DNA from: CAYJFG01 sp051881695
Lineage (GTDB): Bacteria > Bacillota > Clostridia > Oscillospirales > Acutalibacteraceae
DNA: 64,000 bases
NCBI GenBank assembly: GCA_051881695.1
Contig: JBJEQJ010000008.1
Location: 62,001 to 126,000 of the forward strand
Reading direction: 5' to 3'
Part shown: positions 35,316-43,375 of the stretch, one piece after another
Position numbering within the stretch: position 1 is the first letter of the stretch
Layout: each line of letters starts with the position of its first letter
Program-made: the position numbers and the translations under genes
Notes under the pieces: model-generated
Seen by the model: only the letters and a program-made list of their open reading frames with translations
The model's database searches: none
Told to the model about the DNA's origin: nothing

Positions 35316-36137
35316 CTCAATCAATATAGGCACTCTTTTTTCAAAAACAGTGTAATATTTAAACCCACATTCCTTTAAAATGCTGTAGGTCTGCTCAATA
35401 CCACTTGCCATATCCTTTGTGCAGTGAGCGTCTGAGCCTACAGTTACATATTTTCCGCCAAGCTCCTTATACCGCATTATCAGGTTTTTGTCGGGTAAGG
35501 TTTTCCCTATTTCCTGCCGAAGACCCGATGAGTTTACCTCCATAGCGATGTTTTTTTCAATCAGTGTTTTTAATATAGCGTCAATCTGTGTGCTGTATTC
35601 GTTTAAGTCAACTGCTATTTTACTGCGCCCGGAAATGTAGCGCAAGGGATATGTAATATGCGCCAGACTGTCAAATCCGCCGAAGCGTACCATTTGGAGA
35701 ATCTCTGCAAAATATGCGTTAAGTATTTCCTTTACATTTTCTTCTGTATATTCCAAAAAGAAAAAATCATCATAACGGGAAATATTATGAAGTGAGCCTA
35801 AGATAAAATCATAATCTGTAAGCGACAGTATTTCTGCTGTTGCCTTTTTGTCCTGCAAGGGCTCGCCAAGCTCTATGCCGCAGTATATTTTTATTTTGTC
35901 GGAATATTTTTGCTGTGCACTTTTAATCTCTTTTATTGACCTTGGAATTAAAACGGAAAAGTCCCCGAATTTGCTTTTATCGGCGTCGTAATATAAATTA
36001 GCCTCAAAATGGTCTGTTATCGTTATTGCATATAGCCCCAGCGCTATTGCCCTTTTACACATTTCATCAACGCTGTCATGTGCGTCAAAGGAACAGACGG
36101 AATGAAGGTGGCTGTCGCATATTTTTTTGCTTTGCAT
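35310..36137 (-). CDS. PHP-family histidinol-phosphatase (HisK/HisJ type)
   Basis: A 275-residue PHP-domain phosphoesterase. Metal-binding motifs are DSHLHSVCSFDAHDSVDEM (residues ~7-25), TITDHFE, Glu in CGIELGEPL, His in LGSLHNI and the C-terminal GSDAHC. It would remove phosphate from histidinol phosphate in histidine synthesis; other PHP phosphatases share the fold and no his genes are nearby. ATG 36137 (MQSKKICDSHLHS) has AAGGGGG upstream; the longer frame to 36167 does not. Confidence 0.85.
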   Translation of the reverse strand: MQSKKICDSHLHSVCSFDAHDSVDEMCKRAIALGLYAITITDHFEANLYYDADKSKFGDFSVLIPRSIKEIKSAQQKYSDKIKIYCGIELGEPLQDKKATAEILSLTDYDFILGSLHNISRYDDFFFLEYTEENVKEILNAYFAEILQMVRFGGFDSLAHITYPLRYISGRSKIAVDLNEYSTQIDAILKTLIEKNIAMEVNSSGLRQEIGKTLPDKNLIMRYKELGGKYVTVGSDAHCTKDMASGIEQTYSILKECGFKYYTVFEKRVPILIEL

Positions 36138-36158
36138 ACTGCATCCCCCTTTTTTAGT

Positions 36159-36188
36159 ATTGTACATCAGTTATTAATCAAAAATCAA
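36159..36188 (-). promoter_or_regulatory. probable promoter for the PHP phosphatase gene
   Basis: Minus strand TTGATT (36183-36188), 18 bp, TACAAT (36159-36164). The remainder of the 250-bp gap to the ACT gene shows only the opposing promoter. Confidence 0.55.
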
Positions 36189-36321
36189 TAGTCTTAGCAC
36201 AAACGAATAAGCTCTGTTTGGCGGTGCTTTTCCTTTACAAAAAATATAGCTAAAATAATCCCGGCATACATAAAAGTGATTATACGGATTGTCATTATTT
36301 TAACAAATAAAAGTTAATCTA

Positions 36322-36350
36322 TTGACACAATACACCAAAAAGTAGATAAT
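36322..36350 (+). promoter_or_regulatory. sigma-A promoter for the ACT-UPF0210 pair
   Basis: TTGACA (36322-36327), 17 bp, GATAAT (36345-36350), about 36 bp before the ACT gene start. Confidence 0.75.
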
Positions 36351-36386
36351 TAATAGGAATAGTTTAATTTTTCAGGAGGAAGATTT

Positions 36387-36656
36387 ATGCGTGCTTTTAT
36401 TACTGTAATCGGTAAGGACACCGTTGGAATTTTTGCAAAGGTTTCTGCTAAATGCGCTGAAAAGGGGCTTAATATTACAGATGTTACCCAGTCTGTATTG
36501 CAGGATATGTTTGCAATGATTATGCTTGTAGATATTGAAAAGGCTACTGTTTCAATATCTGAGCTGGCTGACGAAATGACTGAGCTCGGCAATGAAATGG
36601 GGCTTAAAATTCACGTAATGCACGAGGATATTTTCAATTCGATGCACAGAATTTAA
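36387..36656 (+). CDS. ACT-domain protein, UPF0237 family
   Basis: An 89-residue single ACT domain (RAFITVIGKDTVGIFAKVSAKCAEKGLNITDV), a small-molecule (often amino acid) sensing fold. It is followed by a UPF0210 gene 90 bp downstream; this pairing recurs widely in Firmicutes, suggesting that the ACT protein regulates or partners the UPF0210 protein. AGGAGGAAG precedes the ATG. Confidence 0.9.
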   Translation: MRAFITVIGKDTVGIFAKVSAKCAEKGLNITDVTQSVLQDMFAMIMLVDIEKATVSISELADEMTELGNEMGLKIHVMHEDIFNSMHRI

Positions 36657-36746
36657 TACTAATCCCTGATTAACATACGAAATCTTTTCGCATCTTCAAC
36701 CGGCGGTTAGTATAAAGAGAATATTCCGAGAGAAAGGATATATAAT

Positions 36747-38105
36747 ATGATTAATTCCCACGATATACTGGAAACTATAAATATGATAGACCAGGAAAAT
36801 CTTGACGTGCGTACCATTACAATGGGCATTTCTCTGCTTGACTGTATAGACAGCGACATTGACAGTGCGTGCAGCAAAATTTACGACAAAATTTGCAGAT
36901 ATGCGAAGGACCTGGTAAAAACAGGCGAGGACATAAGCAAGGAGTACGGAATTCCTATTATCAACAAGCGAATTGCCGTAACACCAATTGGTATGATAGC
37001 CGCCGCCTGCCCCGGTAACAGTCCCGTTAAGTTTGCCAAGGCTCTTGAAAACGCTGCACAGACAGTCGGCGTCAACTTTATAGGCGGATATTCCGCATTG
37101 GTGCAAAAGGGCTTTGCCGCGGGAGATTATGCTCTGATTGAAAGCATACCGGAAGCACTCAGCGTTACCGACCACGTTTGCGCCTCTGTAAATATAGGCA
37201 GTACAAAGGCCGGAATAAATATGGACGCCGTTGGAAAAATGGGCAAAATAATAAAGAAAACAGCAGAGCTTACCGCAGACAGAGATTGCATAGGCGCTGC
37301 AAAGCTTGTTGTATTTTGTAATGCTCCTGAGGACAATCCCTTTATGGCAGGCGCTTTTCACGGTCCGGGCGAGGCAGACTGTGTAATAAACGTCGGCGTT
37401 TCCGGCCCCGGTGTTGTAAGAGCTGTGCTTGCAAAAAATCAGGACTGTGACATAACAGAGGTTGCAAATTTAATTAAAAAGACTGCGTTTAAAATAACCA
37501 GAACCGGACAGCTTGTAGCACGTGAGGCATCAAAAAGGCTTTGCGTTCCGTTCGGAATTGTAGACTTATCTCTTGCACCTACTCCGGCAGTCGGCGACAG
37601 CGTAGCGCACATTCTGGAGGAAATGGGACTTGAGCAGTGCGGCTGTCACGGTACAACCGCCGCTTTGGCGCTTTTAAACGACGCTGTTAAAAAGGGCGGC
37701 GTAATGGCTTCTTCTCATGTCGGAGGTCTTTCGGGAGCCTTTATTCCCGTTACCGAGGACGCAGGTATGATAGCGGCTGCACAAAGCGGCTGTCTAACGC
37801 TTAACAAGCTGGAGGCTATGACGGCAGTATGCTCCGTAGGTCTTGATATGATTAATATTCCCGGTGATACAAGTCCCGATGTTATTTCCGCAATCATTGC
37901 AGACGAGGCAGCAATAGGAATGATAAACTCAAAAACCACAGCCGTAAGACTTATACCTGCTATAGGCAAAAAAGCCGGAGATGAGCTTAACTTCGGTGGT
38001 TTGCTGGGCGGCGGCCCCGTAATGCCGCTTAACACTGCTTCTCCCTCAAAATTCATAGCAAGAGGCGGCAGAATTCCGGCGCCGATTCAAAGCCTTAAAA
38101 ACTGA
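36747..38105 (+). CDS. UPF0210 (DUF711, PFL-like) protein
   Basis: A 452-residue cytoplasmic protein of the UPF0210 family, structurally related to glycyl-radical/PFL-type barrels by annotation but without a glycyl-radical motif that I can see. Conserved blocks include RTITMGISLLDC, NKRIAVTPIGMIAA, GGYSALVQKGF and LAPTPAVGDSVAHILEEMG. Its reaction is unknown. It is linked with the ACT protein immediately upstream. Confidence 0.88.
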   Translation: MINSHDILETINMIDQENLDVRTITMGISLLDCIDSDIDSACSKIYDKICRYAKDLVKTGEDISKEYGIPIINKRIAVTPIGMIAAACPGNSPVKFAKALENAAQTVGVNFIGGYSALVQKGFAAGDYALIESIPEALSVTDHVCASVNIGSTKAGINMDAVGKMGKIIKKTAELTADRDCIGAAKLVVFCNAPEDNPFMAGAFHGPGEADCVINVGVSGPGVVRAVLAKNQDCDITEVANLIKKTAFKITRTGQLVAREASKRLCVPFGIVDLSLAPTPAVGDSVAHILEEMGLEQCGCHGTTAALALLNDAVKKGGVMASSHVGGLSGAFIPVTEDAGMIAAAQSGCLTLNKLEAMTAVCSVGLDMINIPGDTSPDVISAIIADEAAIGMINSKTTAVRLIPAIGKKAGDELNFGGLLGGGPVMPLNTASPSKFIARGGRIPAPIQSLKN

Positions 38106-38181
38106 TTTTTACGGTAAAAACCTAGTTACTATTGGCAAGTTTGTGAATAAAATGTTAGCTTTTTGTTGTGCAAGATTTATA

Positions 38182-38210
38182 TTGAAAATTCAAAACAACA
38201 GTAATATAAT
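38182..38210 (+). promoter_or_regulatory. sigma-A promoter for the V-ATPase operon
   Basis: TTGAAA (38182-38187), 17 bp, TATAAT (38205-38210). It gives a leader of about 180 bases before the first gene at 38398. Confidence 0.8.
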
Positions 38211-38216
38211 ATCAGT

Positions 38217-38397
38217 TGAAAGCTTCAGAAAGAGCGCATAATATATATGTATATTATATACTTATATATCCCTTATTTGACTGCATTTCTGGAAATGTAA
38301 ATTTAATGCGTACAAAGCTGTACAACCAAAGACGGAAAATCCACCCGTCTTTGGTTGTAATTATATTATCATTTGTAATTTCGGAGGTGTCCGCTTT
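38217..38397 (+). promoter_or_regulatory. structured 5' untranslated leader of the V-ATPase operon
   Basis: Between promoter and first start codon are several palindromes: an AT-rich one near 38245-38265, CATTTC-tg-GAAATG (38284-38297), GTAC-aaagct-GTAC (38310-38323) and a perfect 14-bp stem ACAACCAAAGACGG/CCGTCTTTGGTTGT (38322-38335 with 38345-38358, 9-base loop). No T-tract follows the last stem, so it is not a standard terminator. The ribosome site (CGGAGGTG) is about 25 bases further on. I do not recognise a known riboswitch class. Confidence 0.6.
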
Positions 38398-38709
38398 ATG
38401 CAGGATATGCTTACCAAAATATTGGAAATGGACGAAAAGGCTCGCGACTTAACAGCAAAGGCGGAGCGCGATAAGGCAATATCCGAGCAGGACATTGCAA
38501 AAGCAAGAGAAAAAATATACAACGAATTTCTTGACAGAGCAAGACAGAGAATTGCAATTAACGAAAAAACAGAGCGTGAAGCTGCCGAAAAAAAATGGCA
38601 GGAAACAAAGACGGCGCAGGAAAAAGCGCTGCAGGCGCTTGATGAAGAATATGAAAAAAATTCCGGAAAATGGGTTGATTCTATTGTTTCGGCAGTAATT
38701 AACGGTTGA
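38398..38709 (+). CDS. V-type ATPase subunit H/G-like coiled-coil protein
   Basis: A 103-residue charged, fully helical protein (ARDLTAKAERDKAISEQDIAKAREKI; then REAAEKKWQETKTAQEKAL). It is the first gene of the V-ATPase operon, where the subunit G/H (AhaH/NtpF-type) peripheral stalk partner of subunit E is expected. Coiled-coil sequence gives weak homology, so the call rests on operon position and size. SD is CGGAGGTG. Confidence 0.75.
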   Translation: MQDMLTKILEMDEKARDLTAKAERDKAISEQDIAKAREKIYNEFLDRARQRIAINEKTEREAAEKKWQETKTAQEKALQALDEEYEKNSGKWVDSIVSAVING

Positions 38710-38752
38710 TTCGTTTATTAATTTACTATAAAATGCAGAGGGAGTGTTTTTA

Positions 38753-39793
38753 ATGGCTATGGCGTATGCCTCAAACGCAATTTTGTCAAAGGCAAGGGCA
38801 ATGTACGGCAAAAGGCTTACAGACAAGGATTACCAAAGTCTTTTATCCTGCACAAGCGTTTCGGAGGTTTTATCTTATCTTAAAAGCCATACAAAATATT
38901 CTCAGTTACTTACCAGCGTAAGCGAAAGGGATATTCACAGAGGACGCCTTGAGCTTATTCTTAAACAGCAGCTTTTTTACGATTTTGCATCTCTTTGCAG
39001 ATATGAGATTTCTGCCGGAGAACAGTTTTCTCAATATTTGATTATAAGAACAGAAATTGAACAGCTTTTACATTATCTGACATTATTTAACTCCGGCAAA
39101 GCAAACGAATACATTTATTCTCTGCCGCTTTACTTCGACAGTCACACAAAAATAGATTTGAACGCTTTGACAAGGGCAGGAAGCTACGATGAATTTCTGC
39201 TTGTTCTTGAAAACACACCGTATAAAAACATTCTGTCACCATTTAAGCCCGAAGGCGACAAGCCGCTTGACATACCGGCTATTGAGAACGCCCTTTACAG
39301 GTTTCTTTACGAAAGGGTATTTCATATAATTGAGCGCCACACAAAAGGCAGAGCAAGAACAGAATTAAAAAGAATATTCACAAGCAACATTGACCTTACC
39401 AACTTTGTTCGTATTCTTCGTCTTAAAAAATATTACTTTATGCAGACAGATAAAATAAAAAAAGAGCTTTTGCCCTTTGGTACGCTTAAAGAAAGCCAAA
39501 TTGACGCCATGTGCAATGCGGAAAACTCAAAAGATATATTTGCAATTATGCAAAGCACACTGCCGGGCAGGGCTGTTAATAAAATGGAATATAATTACGC
39601 AGGAGAAATCTCTGAAAGAGGCAGATACGAGCTGGGGCGCAAAAACATACGTTTTTCCACCTGCCCCGCCGTTGTAATGATGTCTTACATCTTTTTGGAG
39701 GAAGCAGAGCTTTCAAATGTTGTAAATATTATAGAGGGTGTACGATATAAGGTTGACCCCGATACGATAAAATCACTTTTAATTTACAAATAA
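38753..39793 (+). CDS. ntpC: V-type ATPase subunit C (d-type, central-stalk socket)
   Basis: A 346-residue helical protein of the V-ATPase subunit C/AC39 family, which couples the rotor ring to the central stalk. Features are MAMAYASNAILSKARAMYGKRL at the N-terminus and later RIFTSNIDLTNFVRILRLKKYY and the YELGRKNIRFSTCPAVVMMSYIFLEEAELSNV block. ATG 38753 follows GAGGGAG by 8 bp; GTG 38744 overlaps that site. 43 bp after the first gene. Confidence 0.93.
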   Translation: MAMAYASNAILSKARAMYGKRLTDKDYQSLLSCTSVSEVLSYLKSHTKYSQLLTSVSERDIHRGRLELILKQQLFYDFASLCRYEISAGEQFSQYLIIRTEIEQLLHYLTLFNSGKANEYIYSLPLYFDSHTKIDLNALTRAGSYDEFLLVLENTPYKNILSPFKPEGDKPLDIPAIENALYRFLYERVFHIIERHTKGRARTELKRIFTSNIDLTNFVRILRLKKYYFMQTDKIKKELLPFGTLKESQIDAMCNAENSKDIFAIMQSTLPGRAVNKMEYNYAGEISERGRYELGRKNIRFSTCPAVVMMSYIFLEEAELSNVVNIIEGVRYKVDPDTIKSLLIYK

Positions 39794-39839
39794 TTAAAAA
39801 AAGCAAGAAAAATTTTTCACCGTAAAAAGGAGGGTGAAC

Positions 39840-41777
39840 ATGGCGGTATCTCCAATAAAATCTATTGGCATTATCGGTCTTATGTCCGACCTTGATAAGG
39901 TTATTAAGCTTTGCGGAGAATCGGGGATTTTTCATCCCGACGACGCTTCAAATTTCTATTCGGACACAAAGAACTTTTTGCCTATTACAGAGAGAAACCC
40001 CTACAGCGACTTGCTGGCAGAGATGGAGGACATATTTCAGCTTTCCTCAATAACTCCCGAATTTGTCAGCCTGAAAGGCTTCAACGCCAATTATTCACAG
40101 CTTGAGGAATACACGAAGTTTTTGTCATCGGAGCTTGGCGCTTTGCTTGCAAAGCGTTCTTGCTGCGAACAAAAGGTTGAGCAGTGCAAACGTGAAATTT
40201 CAGAAACCGGTCACTTTTTGGGAGTTGACCTTCAGCTTGATAAAATAGCGGCATGCAAATATATTAAGACAAATTTCGGCAGACTTCCAAAGGAAAGCTA
40301 TGATAAGCTTCAAAAGAACAACGATAATCCTTATCTGGTATTTTTTCCCTGTACTGACGACGATACTCATTACTGGGGAATGTATATTTCCCCTATTGAC
40401 CAGTGCGAGGATATAGACAGAATTTTCTCCAGCCTTTTCTTTGAGCATTACGAAATTTCCGGCTTGTCGGGTACTCCTGAAAAGCATTACGAGAAGCTCA
40501 AGGAGGATTTGAAGCAGTACGAAAAGGACCTTGAAAGAGCTGCCTTAGAGGTTGAAAACTTTAAAGAGGACCAGCAGAAAATTTGTATGAAATACTACAC
40601 TAAGATTTCATCAATGAACACCTGCTTCAGTATTAAAAAATATGTCTTAAAATATCATAAAAGCTTTATTCTTGTCGGATGGGTTCCGTCAGAGGCTGCT
40701 GAAAGGTTTGTAAAAAGCCTTGAATCTATAAACAGCGTTGAATGTACGTTAAGCGACGGAAAGGACGAGCTGAAGCATTCTCCTCCGGTAAAGCTTAAAA
40801 ACAACTTCTTTTCAAGGCCGTTTGAGTTCTTTGTCGATATGTACGGTATACCCTGCTATGACGAAATTGACCCGACAATATTTGTATCTGTCACCTTTAC
40901 AATACTGTTCGGCATAATGTTCGGCGATGTGGGACAGGGGCTTCTGCTTTCGGTATTCGGCTACTTTATGTGGAAGCTTAAAAAGATGGCGATAGGCAAA
41001 ATTTTAATACCATGCGGTATTTCCTCGGCAATATTCGGCTGTGTTTACGGCTCGGTGTTCGGTTTTGAAACTGCGCTTGACCCGGTTTACCGTGCAATAG
41101 GCTTTGAAGAAAAGCCTGTTAATGTTATGGAGAGTGCAACAGGTCTTATTGTTATGGCAATCGCCATTGGCGTAACGCTGCTTATTACTGCAATGGTTTT
41201 AAATATTTATTCGTCGTTTAAGCGGCGTGATCTTGAAAGTGCAATTTTCGGTTCGAGCGGTATTTCGGGGCTTGTGTTCTATGCTTCGCTTATCTTCGGG
41301 CTTGTCGGTCAGCTAGTGCTTCAGATAAATGTTTTAACTCCTGCTTATGTCATAGGACTAATGCTTTTGCCGCTTTTACTGATATTGCTCCGGGAGCCTC
41401 TCGGCAAGCTTGTAAGCGGCAAGAAAAACTGGAAGCCCGAAAAATGGGGCGAATATCTTGTTCAAAACTTTTTTGAGCTTTTTGAAACACTTTTAAGCTA
41501 CGTTACAAACACAATGTCGTTTTTGAGAGTCGGTGCATTTGTGCTGGTTCACGCAGGTATGATGCTTGTTGTATTTACAGTGGCAACTGTTTTACAGTCG
41601 CTTTTGGGACTGCCCGGATACATTGTAATTGTGGCGGCAGGCAATTTAGGCGTTATGGCGCTTGAAGCAACTCTTGTTTGTATTCAAATTATGAGACTGG
41701 AATACTATGAGCTGTTCAGCCGCTTCTACATCGGTTCGGGGCGTAAATTCTCCCCCATTCGTCTTGATAAAAAATAA
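39840..41777 (+). CDS. ntpI: V-type ATPase subunit I (a-type, membrane stator)
   Basis: A 645-residue stator subunit forming the ion half-channels with the K ring. The soluble N-terminal half (to about residue 320) has coiled-coil arms; the C-terminal half carries about seven to eight membrane segments, starting near FVSVTFTILFGIMFGDVGQG. The functionally critical Arg is probably in TMSFLRVGAFVLVHAGM; the following LEATLVCIQIMRLEYYELFSRFY ending is typical. ATG 39840, with AGGAGG six bases upstream. Confidence 0.95.
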   Translation: MAVSPIKSIGIIGLMSDLDKVIKLCGESGIFHPDDASNFYSDTKNFLPITERNPYSDLLAEMEDIFQLSSITPEFVSLKGFNANYSQLEEYTKFLSSELGALLAKRSCCEQKVEQCKREISETGHFLGVDLQLDKIAACKYIKTNFGRLPKESYDKLQKNNDNPYLVFFPCTDDDTHYWGMYISPIDQCEDIDRIFSSLFFEHYEISGLSGTPEKHYEKLKEDLKQYEKDLERAALEVENFKEDQQKICMKYYTKISSMNTCFSIKKYVLKYHKSFILVGWVPSEAAERFVKSLESINSVECTLSDGKDELKHSPPVKLKNNFFSRPFEFFVDMYGIPCYDEIDPTIFVSVTFTILFGIMFGDVGQGLLLSVFGYFMWKLKKMAIGKILIPCGISSAIFGCVYGSVFGFETALDPVYRAIGFEEKPVNVMESATGLIVMAIAIGVTLLITAMVLNIYSSFKRRDLESAIFGSSGISGLVFYASLIFGLVGQLVLQINVLTPAYVIGLMLLPLLLILLREPLGKLVSGKKNWKPEKWGEYLVQNFFELFETLLSYVTNTMSFLRVGAFVLVHAGMMLVVFTVATVLQSLLGLPGYIVIVAAGNLGVMALEATLVCIQIMRLEYYELFSRFYIGSGRKFSPIRLDKK

Positions 41778-41840
41778 CAAACTGTATTTACCCGCTCAGC
41801 GGATAAAATAAAAAATTATATTTTGCGGAGGTTTCATATT

Positions 41841-42272
41841 ATGGAATATTTAGTACTTTTAATCCCGGTAGCATTTTTAGTAGGCTCAGTTCTTCTTGCA
41901 ATTCGTGCAGAGCATAGGGGCTGCAAAAGACAAAGAGCAGTTGCAATGCAGATGATTTCTTTCTTTGTTGTAGGTCTTGGCTGCGTAGCCGTTCCGCTTG
42001 TTGCTTCTGCCGCAGGCGACGCAGGTACTGCTGCCGCTGCTGCAAGCGCTGCCAGCGCAAACGCAGAGGGTATGAAATATATAGCTGCAGCCGCAGTTAC
42101 AGGACTTTCCGGCATTGGCGGCGGTATAGCCGTTGCTGCTGCTGCTCCGGCAGCCATCGGAGCTACATCTGAGGATCCGAAGGCTTTCGGTAAGGCTCTT
42201 ATCTTCGTTGCGCTCGGTGAAGGTATTGCTTTGTACGGTTTGCTTGTTTCTATCCTTCTTTTATTCGTATAA
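41841..42272 (+). CDS. ntpK: V-type ATPase subunit K (rotor ring, c-type)
   Basis: A 143-residue proteolipid with four membrane segments: two N-terminal (residues ~2-20 and 38-58), an Ala-rich linker (~59-77) and a C-terminal hairpin. The single ion-binding carboxylate is Glu127 in LGEGIALYG. The first hairpin has no buried acid and lacks the usual repeat signature. No Gln of the Na+-binding type is evident in the hairpin, which would favour protons, but this is only an inference. ATG 41841 has GGAGG. Confidence 0.95.
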   Translation: MEYLVLLIPVAFLVGSVLLAIRAEHRGCKRQRAVAMQMISFFVVGLGCVAVPLVASAAGDAGTAAAAASAASANAEGMKYIAAAAVTGLSGIGGGIAVAAAAPAAIGATSEDPKAFGKALIFVALGEGIALYGLLVSILLLFV

Positions 42273-42300
42273 GGAAAACATAACGAAATCCGGTGTTATT

Positions 42301-42609
42301 ATGAAGTTTTACTTAATCAGCGATAATGTTGATACACAAATCGGTATGCGGCTTGCAGGAATTGAGGGTATTGTAATCCACGAGGACGCAGAGGTAAGAA
42401 AAGCTTTAAAGGAAGCTATGGAAATGAAGGACGTAGGCGTTATTCTTATGACGGAACGTCTGATGAGCCTTTGTCCTGAACTTGTTTATGACTTAAAGCT
42501 AAACAGACAGCGTCCGCTTATTGTTGAAATACCCGACAGACACGGCAACGGCCGTACCAAGGACTCAATTACAAAATATGTTCAAGAGGCTATCGGCGTA
42601 AAGCTGTAA
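42301..42609 (+). CDS. ntpG: V-type ATPase subunit F (central stalk)
   Basis: A 102-residue Rossmann-like subunit of the rotor shaft: MKFYLISDNVDTQIGMRLAG, then VGVILMTERLMSLCPE and RPLIVEIPDRHG. Named NtpG in Enterococcus. The ATG at 42301 is 28 bp after ntpK; the ribosome site is weak (CCGGTG), with AAGGA further upstream. A longer frame from 42133 is a shadow of ntpK. Confidence 0.94.
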   Translation: MKFYLISDNVDTQIGMRLAGIEGIVIHEDAEVRKALKEAMEMKDVGVILMTERLMSLCPELVYDLKLNRQRPLIVEIPDRHGNGRTKDSITKYVQEAIGVKL

Positions 42610-42706
42610 GCCTTTTGAACTTGCACCGACCAGGATTTTGCCGATAATAACGGACTTATTTCGACAAAATCACCGTAAACTATTCGGAGAGGAACGGTTA
42701 TCAGCT

Positions 42707-43306
42707 ATGGCAACTACTGAAGAAAAAACAGGCAACTTTTTAAGTGCCATTCAAAAATATGCAGACGAGCAAAAGCATAGAATAGAATCCGAGGTTGAGC
42801 GCTTTAAAAAAGAGGAGCTGAAAAAGGCTGAGGACGAAGGGCTTAAGGATGCTTACACCCTTATACAAAAAGAGATGGCGTCTATGCGTACAGGTATAAC
42901 AAGCGAAATTGCAAAGCGTGAGGAAGAGGGCAAGCAAAAGCTTTACAAAAAACGTATGGAGATTACCGAAAAGGTGTTTTCACAGGCTTTTGCAAAGCTT
43001 GCAGCATACTCTGAAACCGACGAATATAAGGAGCGCATTAAAAAGGACGCCGCAGAGCTTGCCGAGTTTTTTAAGGGTGAGGACTGCACTGTATATATTA
43101 AGCCCGGCGATGACGGATTAAAGGGCGACATAAGCGCCTGCTTTGCCGGATGCAATATAAGCTTGCAAACAAGCGACAAAATAAAAATTGGCGGTTTGGC
43201 AGTTTTCTGCGAAAAACGAGGAATATATGCCGACCAAACCTTGGACACGAAGCTTAAGGACCGTAAGGATTGGTTCTTGCAAAATTCCGGTCTTAAAATA
43301 CGCTGA
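42707..43306 (+). CDS. ntpE: V-type ATPase subunit E (peripheral stalk)
   Basis: A 199-residue protein; a long charged helix (residues ~5-95: KYADEQKHRIESEVERFKK onward) is followed by a C-terminal alpha/beta domain (DCTVYIKPGDD...KIKIGGLAVFCEKRGIYADQTLDT). This is the standard subunit E layout. ATG 42707; GGAGAGG lies about 14 bp upstream, longer than usual, but no nearer start exists in frame. Confidence 0.93.
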   Translation: MATTEEKTGNFLSAIQKYADEQKHRIESEVERFKKEELKKAEDEGLKDAYTLIQKEMASMRTGITSEIAKREEEGKQKLYKKRMEITEKVFSQAFAKLAAYSETDEYKERIKKDAAELAEFFKGEDCTVYIKPGDDGLKGDISACFAGCNISLQTSDKIKIGGLAVFCEKRGIYADQTLDTKLKDRKDWFLQNSGLKIR

Positions 43307-43375
43307 CAACCTTGCGTATTCACAGGCTTATTATTCACCATTGCGGCGGTGCCGCAGTCTGAGAGGGTTGATTTT

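Noticed and set aside
36696..37361. A 221-codon minus-strand frame opposite the UPF0210 gene
   Set aside because: Mirror of the conserved UPF0210 frame; no ribosome site.
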